Shown: one piece after another, positions 42,832 to 51,181 of the stretch
How the letters are laid out: each line of letters starts with the position of its first letter
Position numbering within the stretch: position 1 is the stretch's first letter
Source: Sphingobium_A sp965228065
Lineage (GTDB): Bacteria; Pseudomonadota; Alphaproteobacteria; Sphingomonadales; Sphingomonadaceae
Length of the DNA: 64,000 nt
Reading direction: 5' to 3'
Assembly: GCA_965228065.1 (NCBI GenBank)
Contig: OZ245788.1
Coordinates: forward strand, 4,898,001-4,962,000
Translations under genes and position numbers: made by a program
Notes under the pieces: model-generated
What the model was told of the DNA's origin: nothing
Databases searched by the model: none
Seen by the model: the letters and a program-made list of their open reading frames with translations, nothing else

Positions 42832-45763
42832 GGTCGTGCTCTTGTGCGGGGGCCGGATCGACACGTGAGGGCGCCGTCTGGGTGTGTGGCCCCTCCTCAA
42901 CACTCCGCGTCAGGATGTTCGTAAGCCACCGGTCCACAGCCTCCACCGCAGACTGCGCACGACCGGCAAGCAGATGGGCCAGGCCGCCCTGTTCGGGCCG
43001 GTTGCGGGCCTCCTGCTCCGCACGCATCCGCTCCTTGCGTTCCTGGCGCTCACCGCGCTGCTGATCGCGCAGCCGATCCCATCGCTCTCCATGGCGCTCC
43101 TCGCGAGCCCTGTGACTGTCGCGATCGAGGCGGCCGAGGCCTTCCAGAGCGGAGGTCTTCTCCCCGGAGTGGCGTTCAAGCTTGTCGACGAGGCGCTCCC
43201 GATCCTCGGTCCACAGCTTTACGCCGTAACGCGCGCGCGTGATCGCGGTGTAATAGTTTTGGCCGGTCACCAGCCCGGAATTCACCGGCGCGAGCACATA
43301 AGCGCGATCATAAGTCTTCGATTGGGCAGAATAGACCGTCTCCGCGTAGCCGTGGTCCCAGCTATTGTGCTGGGAAAGGTCGATGTCTTGGACTCGCCCT
43401 TCCCGGTCCCAGCGGATCGTCGCGACTGCTCCATCCAGACGCTCGACAGTGCCGCGCTCGGCGTTCTTCAAACCAAGGTCATGGCTCACCAAACGCCACT
43501 GGATGCGGTCACCCGTGGCCAAATCGCGCTCTTCGCTGCGGAACACATTGACCTGCGAGGCACGTCCGATACGAGGGTCCCACCGGATGGTCCGACCATG
43601 TTCGTCGACCATCCGGACCACCTGCCGGCCGTTCGCATCACGGCCGATCCCGACGACACGATATTCGGTGTCGCGGGCGACTCCCAGGCCCGCATTGTCC
43701 CGCGAGAAGATCAGGACCTGCCCGCCCGAATAGAAGCGGGTAAAGTGCTTCTCCTGATCGGTCATCCCGGCGGGCGTCAGGACTGAGAGCCGGGCGTCTT
43801 CCGCCGCAATTGCGCCCTCCGTCTTCAGAGCTTCCCGGATCTTGGTATTGACGATCAACCTGGTAGCATTCTCCAGGACGAGGATGTTGGTGTTCGCGCG
43901 GTTCTCGGGTTTCAGCCTGGTCCATTCGCCGACCAGTCCCCTGGCGAGGGCCTCTGCATCCCCGCCGCTGGTCACCTTGTCGAGGTTCTCCAGCGAGGCG
44001 GCATAGTTACCCAGGCGAGCCTGGGTCACCGCTGCCTTCATCATCCGGGTTTCCTGGCGTATGGACTCGGTAAGCTCGGCCGTCGGAAGGCCCAGCTTCT
44101 GCAACAGCCAGAAGGCCTTCCCCTGTTCGATTGCGCCGGTCTGTTTGTTATCGCCGAGGACGATCAGCCGAGCGCCGGTCATACGGCTGATCTCAAGGAC
44201 GCGAAGCGCCTGCCGGTTGCCAAGCTGGCCGGCCTCGTCGAGCACGAGGGTATAGCTGTCGTCGATGTTGCGCCCGCCCCCGGCGACAAGGCTGGCGACA
44301 GTCCGGGAGTCGATCCGTGCGTCGGCGCCTAGCTTGGCCGCCGCCGATGAGGTCGGCGCGAGCGCGACGAGTGTAATTCCTTGTGGGGCAGCATCGTTCA
44401 GCGACTTCACTAACATCGACTTGCCTGCGCCGGCGACGCCATGGACACCGACAAGCCGGTCGCTGGTCGTCCCGATGTGGAGGAGCGCTGCCTCCTGGGC
44501 AGGATTGAGGCCAGCTTCAGCCATGACCTCGCGAATGCGCTCGACGGTCGCAATAGGCGTGGCATCATTGAGCGAAAGCGAGAGATGCTCGGACAGAGCC
44601 AGTTCAAGGCGCGCGGTGCGCCGGGTTGTGCGCCCCCGCGTGTGGATCTCGTCGCCGGTTTGATGCCTCGTTGCGAGCAGCTTGAAGCGGCTTTCATGCT
44701 CCTCGACCAGGGGCCGGATATCCGAGAGCCGGACCTCCCCGACATGGGAGGCAAGGGCGAGCCGGAACATCCGGCCGAGATTGTTGACGGCCTCCCGGGT
44801 TTCCGCCTGGCGGATACCGAACAGCATCGCGCGGGCCGACGTGCGGGCATCCGGCGGGCGCACATCGTTCTCGCTGCGGTCTGCATCTTCCCGGGCGGCA
44901 TCGAGCGCCTTCCGAAAGGGTGCCGATCTGGAGGCCCACTGGTCGTGCAACTGCTCCAACGAGATTTTCTCCTTGGGGCCACGCGTCGCATAGAAGGATC
45001 TCTGCCGGCCGGCCTGCCCGGTCAGGCCATGCTCCTTGGCATGCTCATTGATCTGTTCAGCCCGCTGCGACATGGCCTTGGCCAGCTCGGACGGGACGCC
45101 CCGGATTTCGAATAGGCCTTTGCGGGGGTCGAAGCCGATCTGATAGCCAAGCTCGCGAAGGTCGTGCGCCAGCTCGTTGCGATAAACCTGCCCGGCGACG
45201 ATCTGCTCGACGAACATCGCCCTGGTTTCGAGACTGACCATTTGATCGCCATCCTGGCGATTGGTCATGTTCATGACGACAACGTGCGTATGCAAGTGCG
45301 GGTCGAGTTCGCGCGATGCATGCTCCGTGAAGCGCGCAAAGATCAGCCGGCCGGTCGTTTCATGGACAATTTCGCCAGCGACTCGGTGCCGCAGGGAAGC
45401 ATGTTCCTCGATATAGTCGAGCGCTACGCCGACGGCCTTCTCATGGGCAGCGAGGATACGTTCGTCGCCCGTGACGAGCGCCATGATCGAGACGGACTTC
45501 GGCGCATTGACCGCGAAGTCCCAGCCGGGGTGATGCTGGATCTTCGCCTCGGCGCGGTGACGGCCGAGCTGAAGATCGCCAACTTTCCCGGCGAGCAGAT
45601 CCTGGAAGATAGCCGGGTCGACCTTGCCCTCGAGCCCAAGCTCGGTGGCGATTTGGCCGCCCCACTCTGAATGCTCGTCGGTGCCCTTGGTGTAGTAGTC
45701 GCCCACCGTATAGTAGCGGCTGATATTGGCGGGCTTGCCCTTGAGGCGGATGGGATTGATCAT
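42809..45763 (-). CDS. MobF-family conjugative relaxase/helicase (TrwC/TraI-like)
   Basis: 984 residues that nick oriT and unwind the transferred strand. The N-terminal relaxase has candidate catalytic tyrosines Tyr17/Tyr18 and Tyr23/Tyr24 (ISRYYTVGDYYTKG). The three-histidine metal site is His156, His158 and His160 (DPHLHTHVVV). The helicase half has Walker A GVAGAGKS (442-449), Walker B-like YTLVLDEAGQLGN, and GDNKQTGAIEQGKAF. The C-terminal tail is highly charged, ending in a His/Asp-rich stretch. It overlaps the TraD stop by 4 bp in a trwA-B-C order. Confidence 0.95.
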   Translation of the reverse strand: MINPIRLKGKPANISRYYTVGDYYTKGTDEHSEWGGQIATELGLEGKVDPAIFQDLLAGKVGDLQLGRHRAEAKIQHHPGWDFAVNAPKSVSIMALVTGDERILAAHEKAVGVALDYIEEHASLRHRVAGEIVHETTGRLIFARFTEHASRELDPHLHTHVVVMNMTNRQDGDQMVSLETRAMFVEQIVAGQVYRNELAHDLRELGYQIGFDPRKGLFEIRGVPSELAKAMSQRAEQINEHAKEHGLTGQAGRQRSFYATRGPKEKISLEQLHDQWASRSAPFRKALDAAREDADRSENDVRPPDARTSARAMLFGIRQAETREAVNNLGRMFRLALASHVGEVRLSDIRPLVEEHESRFKLLATRHQTGDEIHTRGRTTRRTARLELALSEHLSLSLNDATPIATVERIREVMAEAGLNPAQEAALLHIGTTSDRLVGVHGVAGAGKSMLVKSLNDAAPQGITLVALAPTSSAAAKLGADARIDSRTVASLVAGGGRNIDDSYTLVLDEAGQLGNRQALRVLEISRMTGARLIVLGDNKQTGAIEQGKAFWLLQKLGLPTAELTESIRQETRMMKAAVTQARLGNYAASLENLDKVTSGGDAEALARGLVGEWTRLKPENRANTNILVLENATRLIVNTKIREALKTEGAIAAEDARLSVLTPAGMTDQEKHFTRFYSGGQVLIFSRDNAGLGVARDTEYRVVGIGRDANGRQVVRMVDEHGRTIRWDPRIGRASQVNVFRSEERDLATGDRIQWRLVSHDLGLKNAERGTVERLDGAVATIRWDREGRVQDIDLSQHNSWDHGYAETVYSAQSKTYDRAYVLAPVNSGLVTGQNYYTAITRARYGVKLWTEDRERLVDKLERHSGEKTSALEGLGRLDRDSHRAREERHGERWDRLRDQQRGERQERKERMRAEQEARNRPEQGGLAHLLAGRAQSAVEAVDRWLTNILTRSVEEGPHTQTAPSRVDPAPAQEHDHGAGHDH

Positions 45764-47805
45764 GCCGGCGCCGCCGAATTCCGGTCGCCATCATGGCGGC
45801 CATGCTGCCGCAGCCGGAACGCAGTCGGTTTCCCGTAAAGCGTAAGCGGTGGGGGCGATGGCGGTGCGTCCACTGCGCCGCCGCCCGTGTCGGTAGGCTC
45901 CGCAGCCGGCGCATCAACATTTTCTGCCGCCTCGGTCGTCGGCAAGGTAGCGGGTTGGCTCAGTGGCAGCTCCGGCCCCGTGTCCGCAGGGACCGCGCGG
46001 CGCCGTCGTGTGGTCGGACGCGGTGCCGCAGGCATTGGCTCAGCGGACGGCTCGGGCGGTGCGACCGGCCCCATGGGCATCCGGACAGGGGTGGTCGCGC
46101 GTTCCTCAAATGCCACGGCGATAGAGGGCATGCGATTGTAGCTGTCCTCGAAACGCACCACGGGCAGATTGCGCCCGAACCGAAGATAGCCGCACAGATT
46201 GGGAAGGTTAGTGACCTCGGTGTGCATCACTAGGGGCCGGGTCACCTGCATCCGCGAGAGGTTCACGCCATCGCGCATGTCGTTGACGCCGTAGGACATG
46301 CCTTCGTTCGCTTCGACCTGCTCAACTTGGCCGAGATTTTCGCTGACATGTTTCGCGGTCGGGGTGTCGTTGGCGCGTAGCGCCACCCAGGTCGAGCAAT
46401 AGCCGGTGATCGCCGCGGCATCCTGGATGCCATAGGTCGCTTCAAGCTGCGGGTAGCTCTGGAAGCCCAGGATACCGCACCCGCCATATTTCCGGGCACG
46501 GGCCAGGAAGTCGGAGAGGCTGGGCAGTTTCTGGAGCGAGGGAAGCTCGTCGATCACGCAATAGAGGCGCCGGTTGCGATCGGCCGACAGGCTCATGATC
46601 GCGCTGATCGCGATGTCGAGCCAGACCGTGATCAGGGGCCGGAGCGACGGGAGCTGGTCCGCCTTCACAGTGATGAACAGCCAGCTGTCGTCCCGCTCGT
46701 TCGCCACCCAGTCGCGGATCGACAGGCCATCCTCGGTATCGTCGAGATAGGCGAAGGACCGCATCACCGAGGCGAGCTCCGCCTGGATGCCGGCCGAGGT
46801 CCGCTCCCCTTCCATGGAGATGAATGCGGCGGCGTCGGTCCCCTGCGCAAAGGCCGCGAGGTCCTTCAGCTTGGATCGCAGCAGGGTATCGAGCAGGATG
46901 GAGACCAGCGTGCGCTGCTGGCGCGCGAGCTTGCGAAGCACCGCCACCAGGGTGCCGCGTGCGGACTTGGCCCAGAACGGATCGCCGGCCTTGTCGGGGA
47001 TCGTGGACTCCGCGATCTGATCATAATGATAGTCCTTGGGGACATCGACCCAGGGTGACCAGCAGTCGGATCGGACGTCCAGCGGGTTGAGGAGAACGTC
47101 GATCCCGGGCCGGTAGAATTTCTCGACGAAGGTGCCGGCGGTGTCATAGACGATCGCCCGCTTACCGCGCTGGCGGATGCCGGCGAGCATCTTGATGATG
47201 ATGTTGGTCTTGCCGGTGCCGGGGGCACCACAGATCAGGATATGCTCGGGCTCGAAGATGTCGGGCACATTGACCCCGCCAATCTCGAAGCTGCCCCGCG
47301 CATGGCGCCAGAGCGCGCGGCGTACCTGCCGGACGGTCCCGAACCGGGCCCCGCGTAGGAACTGATTGGAGCCGAGCCCCCTTCCCGTGCGGGTGAAATA
47401 GAACCACGCCCAGAACAGCATGGCGAGCGCAAAGATGCCAGACAGCGCTGCGCCATGGATGAGGTAGCGCTCAAACGCCTCCAGCGTGGTGTGCGCTAGA
47501 CCTGAGTCGAGCAGCCCTTTGGGGGTCGTCCAATATTCCCGACCGGCAGGCGTCTTGAACAGGATGGGTGCCGCATTGCCCGGAACCGCGTCCCCCATGA
47601 AGCTCGCCTGGCCCAGCTTCAGCAGGACATAGCGCTCATATTCGGTCGACTTCTCGAACCCGTACCAGATGATGCCGCCAATCCAGATGACCAGCCCCGC
47701 CACCAGGGTCTGATAGAAGACCTGCGTGGTCATGCGGACATTGTGGACAATGGCCTGGCCGCCGCGGGTCCAGCTCCCCAGCGTGTCGTGTCGAAAGATG
47801 CTCAT
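45760..47805 (-). CDS. traD: Type IV coupling protein (TrwB/TraD-like)
   Basis: 681-residue membrane ATPase that brings the relaxase-DNA complex to a type IV secretion channel. Two transmembrane helices are at about 32-50 and 119-137, as in TrwB. The hexameric motor domain has Walker A GAPGTGKT (193-200) and Walker B-like RRLYCVIDELPSLQKLPSL. The C-terminal 110 residues are Pro/Ala-rich and probably disordered. Both ends overlap neighbours by 4 bp (RHH gene and relaxase), so the three are one operon. Confidence 0.93.
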   Translation of the reverse strand: MSIFRHDTLGSWTRGGQAIVHNVRMTTQVFYQTLVAGLVIWIGGIIWYGFEKSTEYERYVLLKLGQASFMGDAVPGNAAPILFKTPAGREYWTTPKGLLDSGLAHTTLEAFERYLIHGAALSGIFALAMLFWAWFYFTRTGRGLGSNQFLRGARFGTVRQVRRALWRHARGSFEIGGVNVPDIFEPEHILICGAPGTGKTNIIIKMLAGIRQRGKRAIVYDTAGTFVEKFYRPGIDVLLNPLDVRSDCWSPWVDVPKDYHYDQIAESTIPDKAGDPFWAKSARGTLVAVLRKLARQQRTLVSILLDTLLRSKLKDLAAFAQGTDAAAFISMEGERTSAGIQAELASVMRSFAYLDDTEDGLSIRDWVANERDDSWLFITVKADQLPSLRPLITVWLDIAISAIMSLSADRNRRLYCVIDELPSLQKLPSLSDFLARARKYGGCGILGFQSYPQLEATYGIQDAAAITGYCSTWVALRANDTPTAKHVSENLGQVEQVEANEGMSYGVNDMRDGVNLSRMQVTRPLVMHTEVTNLPNLCGYLRFGRNLPVVRFEDSYNRMPSIAVAFEERATTPVRMPMGPVAPPEPSAEPMPAAPRPTTRRRRAVPADTGPELPLSQPATLPTTEAAENVDAPAAEPTDTGGGAVDAPPSPPPLTLYGKPTAFRLRQHGRHDGDRNSAAPA

Positions 47806-48104
47806 GCCTGGTCCTGCTCGGGATCGAGCAGCCCCCTCTCGCGGAGGAGGCGCCGGGCATCGGCGAGGCCCTGCTCAAGGATTTCCGGCGTCCGCCCGCC
47901 GACCGAGGCGGCGAGGATGGCAAGGGTCTGGATGCCGGTCGCATGGAGCTCGTCGAATCGAGCATGGCATCCCGACGGATCGGTGCCCTCGAAGCGCCCG
48001 AGGATGTCACGGCAATAGGTTGCTGTGGGCATTCCCGCGTCGCGGGCACGGACATCAAGGCGCCTGAAGAGGGCGTCATCGACGCGGATCGTAATGCGAG
48101 CCAA
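47802..48104 (-). CDS. Ribbon-helix-helix relaxosome accessory protein (TrwA-like)
   Basis: 100 residues. The N-terminal ribbon-helix-helix fold is clear (ARITIRVDDALFRRLDVRAR then TATYCRDILGRF), and the C-terminal half is helical and acidic. It occupies the place of trwA in R388, directly upstream of the coupling protein and relaxase. In R388, TrwA binds direct repeats in oriT and represses the operon. The three 19-bp repeats at 48,202-48,309 are the obvious candidate sites here. The DNA-binding specificity is inferred. Confidence 0.8.
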   Translation of the reverse strand: MARITIRVDDALFRRLDVRARDAGMPTATYCRDILGRFEGTDPSGCHARFDELHATGIQTLAILAASVGGRTPEILEQGLADARRLLRERGLLDPEQDQA

Positions 48105-48540
48105 GGGCGAGACTCCGGTCTGGCACCCTGACGATCATGATGAAGCGCGCCCCTTATACTCGAATTAGCGCCTGATCTCAAGGATTTATGCTGGCGGCCA
48201 CTGGCAGCCGGATAGTGCCAAGGAAGATCAAGGACTTGGGTCTGGCGCACCCATCGCCTGGCTGCCACTGGCGGCCACATAGCGCCAGAATGGCTGCCGA
48301 TTTGTGCCACATCCAAACTGTTATAAACGCTAAAGAAATCGCCGAGCAGCACCCGTGCGTGGGGTGCATTACAAACGCCCTCGGCGTGCGTCCTCCCTTT
48401 CGCTGCGACAGCGTCGCTGCGTAGCCTCGCACCGGAAGGGGCGCGGCTCCCCCGAAGGGGCCTCAAGGCAATTTTGGCCTTGCGCGCGTGCGCGCGCTTT
48501 TGGATGATGACGCTTGGCGGGCAGACCCATGAAAAGGACC
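48105..48540. other. Candidate oriT / relaxosome region
   Basis: 436 bp without a convincing gene, between the leftward transfer operon and a rightward small gene. It holds three direct 19-bp repeats, short hairpins (GCACCC-GTGCGTG-GGGTGC at 48,349-48,367; GCGAC-AGC-GTCGC at 48,405-48,417; CAAGGC-AATTTTG-GCCTTG at 48,464-48,482) and an alternating purine-pyrimidine GCGCGC tract at 48,481-48,498. The layout matches oriT-trwA-trwB-trwC of R388. The nic site was not identified. Confidence 0.6.
48202..48309. repeat. Three iteron-like 19-bp direct repeats
   Basis: Copies at 48,202-48,220, 48,269-48,287 and 48,291-48,309 fit TGGCNGCCNNNTNGNGCCA with only a few differences (for example TGGCAGCCGGATAGTGCCA). 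The first two are also preceded by a shared CTGGCNGCCAC block, making 30-bp repeats with 25/30 identity at 48,191-48,220 and 48,258-48,287. They are probable binding sites for the RHH protein. Confidence 0.7.
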
Positions 48541-48786
48541 ATGGTCATGCCGAAACAAAGTGAACGCGAACGCCTTGTCGATCTGGAATCCCGCCGCCGC
48601 AAGCTCGATGACGAAGTCGAGATTGCCCGCCGCGCCTTGCGCGGCAAATATGCTGCTCTGGTCTCCGAACTTGCGGTGGAGACGCTCACGGAACGCGAGT
48701 TCCGCGACCTGCTTGGCCATGCGATCCGCGCCGGTGCTGCCCCTGCCCTGGCCGCACTCAAGGCGCTGCCCGCGCTTCCACGCTGA
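48541..48786 (+). CDS. Small helical protein divergent from the transfer operon
   Basis: 81 residues from the ATG at 48,541 (preceded by AAAAGGACC; ATGs at 48,529 and 48,547 are close alternatives). The N-terminal half is a charged coiled coil (ERERLVDLESRRRKLDDEVE). The C-terminus is helical and Ala/Leu-rich (EFRDLLGHAIRAGAAPALAA). The size and charge pattern recall small TraD/MobC-type relaxosome proteins of alphaproteobacterial plasmids, but I cannot assign a family. It flanks the oriT candidate. Confidence 0.6.
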   Translation: MVMPKQSERERLVDLESRRRKLDDEVEIARRALRGKYAALVSELAVETLTEREFRDLLGHAIRAGAAPALAALKALPALPR

Positions 48787-48985
48787 TCGACAATGTCGCC
48801 CGAAGGGCGGCCCAGCGACGAGCATGGCGGAGCCACGCGCAGGAGGCCGGTGCCCCTTCGGGCACCGCATCGGCGGGCGACGGACCCGGCACTTCCTGCC
48901 GGGTTCCTGAGCCCGGCGATCCTGTTCGCCCGACAAAAAAGGGGACGGCCCGGGCATGACCCGAACCGTCCCCATGGCGTAAACC

Positions 48986-49972
48986 TTACCGCGTTCGTGC
49001 CCAGACTGGGGCCTCGCCATTGCGGCTGATGAGGCGCGGGCGGACCCCGGCCTCCCCCAATATGCGGGCGAGATGCGCCTGGATGCCCGACCCTTCGCAG
49101 ATGATCGCATCGGCTGGACGCAGCGCGACGATGCGGTCGTTTCGGACGAACCCGGCGCGCTTGCCCAGACCCTTGGGAAGGCCAAGCCTGACCAGCTTGA
49201 CATCGTTCGCTGCCGCCCAGCTTTCTGCGATGGCGTCCGCTCCGGTGTCCTGTGCCGTGGTGAGCAGGACCATGTTCGGGATGAACGCCTTCACCCTGTC
49301 CAGTGCGGCGTGGATCGGTCGATAATCGTCCCATGCCGCCCCGCCCGAGAAGGCGACGATCGGCCCCTGCGGATGGTGCTGATCGATCCTGCGGTTGCGG
49401 CGGGCGGCGAGGAAGTCGGTCGCGTCTATGACCGAGGCGGTGCGTTTGCTCGACACCAGTGACCCCCGCGCGCTGCCCCAAGGCTTGCCGGTCTCGGCGC
49501 TGAATGCTGCGGCGGCGTAGTCCCGCATGCAGGCGATGGCATCATTCGCTTCGTCCAGCTCCCGGCATTTCGCCTGTGCCGCCTCCAGTTCGTTCATCAT
49601 CACCTCGCTGCCATCGGCGCACCGGATGAGATCCTTCACCTCCCGCGCGGCATCATCGGCCTGCCCTGCGAGGCCGCGCGCGGTGCTGTGCAGGCTGTTG
49701 ACGATGCCCCAGGCGATGCGCTCGGCGACCCGTTCCAGTCGGGTGTCGCGCAGCACATCGAAGACGGTGCCGATCAGGAGTTCGGTCGCCAGTTGCACCT
49801 GCATCGGATCGGGCATGTCGGCGAGCAGTTCATCTTCGCCCCGTGCGAAGCGGACCCCGTCGAGGTCGGAGCTGAAGGCGGTGGTGAAGTCGCTATTGGG
49901 CGCGGCTGTTTCCGCGGCGATGAGATCGGCGATTTCTGTGAAGTCCCGGATGGTGCGCTTGAAGTTCGTCAT
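48986..49972 (-). CDS. DUF2493 (SLOG/YspA-like) protein, copy 1
   Basis: 328 residues starting at 49,972, where a near-perfect AAGGAGGT lies 5 bp before the ATG; the frame is open to 50,236. The C-terminal 130 residues are a SLOG-type Rossmann fold (GPIVAFSGGAAWDDYRPIHA, LLTTAQDTGADAIAESWAAA, DAIICEGSGIQAHLARILGE). SLOG domains bind nucleotide-derived ligands and often occur near mobile or defence genes. A paralogue with the same layout lies at 51,182. The N-terminal half (VLRDTRLERVAERIAWGIVN) is shared between the two copies. Confidence 0.8.
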   Translation of the reverse strand: MTNFKRTIRDFTEIADLIAAETAAPNSDFTTAFSSDLDGVRFARGEDELLADMPDPMQVQLATELLIGTVFDVLRDTRLERVAERIAWGIVNSLHSTARGLAGQADDAAREVKDLIRCADGSEVMMNELEAAQAKCRELDEANDAIACMRDYAAAAFSAETGKPWGSARGSLVSSKRTASVIDATDFLAARRNRRIDQHHPQGPIVAFSGGAAWDDYRPIHAALDRVKAFIPNMVLLTTAQDTGADAIAESWAAANDVKLVRLGLPKGLGKRAGFVRNDRIVALRPADAIICEGSGIQAHLARILGEAGVRPRLISRNGEAPVWARTR

Positions 49973-50075
49973 GTTGACCTCCTTTTTCTTGAAAGAGGTC
50001 ATTTCCCCTGCACGGGCTCCGAGCGCCGGGGTCAAGGATCGCGAAGCGACCGCTTTAGCGGCGGTGGGGGTCACG

Positions 50076-50137
50076 ATTTTCTTTGGCGCCGCGCGAGGTG
50101 TGGGGAAGAGCGCTGCCCTCTGTTCGCCAAAGAAAAT
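50076..50137. repeat. 13-bp inverted repeat in the long leader of DUF2493 copy 1
   Basis: ATTTTCTTTGGCG (50,076-50,088) and its exact complement (50,125-50,137) are 36 bp apart. They lie inside a 349-bp stretch (49,973-50,321) that otherwise shows no gene. The stem would lie about 105 nt upstream of the DUF2493 start in its mRNA. Confidence 0.55.
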
Positions 50138-50321
50138 GGTGGGGCCCCGCCGTCCTTGAGGCCGGTGCTGTCCCCGTGCCATCATAAGACTTGTTGAGAG
50201 AGATATTTTACACGGAACGGTGCCGCTGGGCGCCAAAGATGACCCTTGGGCTCGATGCCCATGGGGCAGCTCTACGCACAGCCAAAGTTAGCGGGAGGAC
50301 AGGATGGGAGACGCCATCATC

Positions 50322-50579
50322 TCACCAGTCATAGGCGGGCAGGCCGGGATGCTCCTGCGCATCGCGGTCAAGCATGATCCAATCCACCCCGGCCCGGCTT
50401 GCGAGGTCAAAGCAATCAGCAAGATCAGCGGGCAGCTCATCAGGCAAGTCGGTGGGCACATAGACGAACCATCCATAATCGCCTTTCTCGAAGGCGGCGA
50501 AGGGCGCAGTGTGCAGATAGACGTTGCACGTCTCAGCGGTGACGTTGGCGGTCGACAGGACCAGCATGCGCTCGATCAT
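50322..50579 (-). CDS. Small plasmid-type protein (possibly DUF5983)
   Basis: 85 residues. The opening MIERMLVLSTANVTAETCNV and the tail SRAGVDWIMLDRDAQEHPGL resemble small DUF5983-like proteins of plasmids; this is from memory. It is acidic and soluble. It overlaps the upstream small gene by 4 bp (ATGA), so the two are co-translated. Function unknown. Confidence 0.6.
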   Translation of the reverse strand: MIERMLVLSTANVTAETCNVYLHTAPFAAFEKGDYGWFVYVPTDLPDELPADLADCFDLASRAGVDWIMLDRDAQEHPGLPAYDW

Positions 50580-50803
50580 GGCTCTTGCTCCTCTCTTCCT
50601 GTGCCGGACCAGTTCACCACCTCAAAGCCCGCATCGACCGGCATGTGCTCGCAGAGCAGTTCAACGATGCAGGTGGCGACGTCAGGGGCTTCAGGGGTGC
50701 CGAAGCGGTCCCCCGCATCCTCCGATTTCCCGAAGGAAGTCAGCGCGGCCTGGTAGAGGGCAGCAGGGTCGAAGACGTTCAGGTCAAGTCGGACAACGGT
50801 CAT
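50576..50803 (-). CDS. Small uncharacterised protein of the accessory cluster
   Basis: 75 residues from the ATG at 50,803, which has AAAGGAGC 8 bp upstream; the frame is open to 50,926. The sequence MTVVRLDLNVFDPAALYQAA and ATCIVELLCEHMPVDAGFEV is soluble and shows no catalytic motif. It overlaps the 85-residue gene and belongs to the same leftward cluster as the DUF2493 genes. Confidence 0.6.
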   Translation of the reverse strand: MTVVRLDLNVFDPAALYQAALTSFGKSEDAGDRFGTPEAPDVATCIVELLCEHMPVDAGFEVVNWSGTGREEQEP

Positions 50804-50938
50804 GGGGATTGCTCCTTTTCCAGTTTCCAAAGGCCCCGGGCGACGGCTTGCGCAGCAGCCGGGCCCCGAGATCGAAATCTTCATGCTGGTCGCCCCCACC
50901 GCAAGGCGCAGCCTGAGCGACAGCATGGACGCTCGCTG

Positions 50939-51169
50939 TCAGTGGAGGACCGAATCCGTCGGCGGCCGGTAGGCATCGAACGGATTGCCGTCATGGAGGT
51001 GACCGAAGGGGGTGATGACATAATCACCACCCTCCCGACCCACCGCGCAGATGACATAGCGAGGCTCGCCGGTCTGCGTGTCGGTGCATTCCACAAGCGC
51101 GAGGTCTCCCGATTCCGCCGCCCGAAGCAGCGTCGAGAAGTTCCGCCTAAAGGCGTCTGGAATAGCCAT
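50939..51169 (-). CDS. DUF6117-like small protein
   Basis: 76 residues: MAIPDAFRRNFSTLLRAAES, then a conserved-looking core ECTDTQTGEPRYVICAVGRE and DYVITPFGHLHDGNPFDAY. I recall this pattern as the DUF6117 family of sphingomonad and rhizobial plasmids, with no known role. It sits 12 bp downstream of DUF2493 copy 2 and is likely in the same transcript. Confidence 0.65.
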   Translation of the reverse strand: MAIPDAFRRNFSTLLRAAESGDLALVECTDTQTGEPRYVICAVGREGGDYVITPFGHLHDGNPFDAYRPPTDSVLH

Positions 51170-51181
51170 GTCCCTTCCCCC

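Noticed and set aside
48188..48424. Possible 78-codon gene in the oriT candidate region
   Set aside because: It spans the direct repeats and hairpins, has no clear ribosome-binding site, and its sequence looks non-coding.
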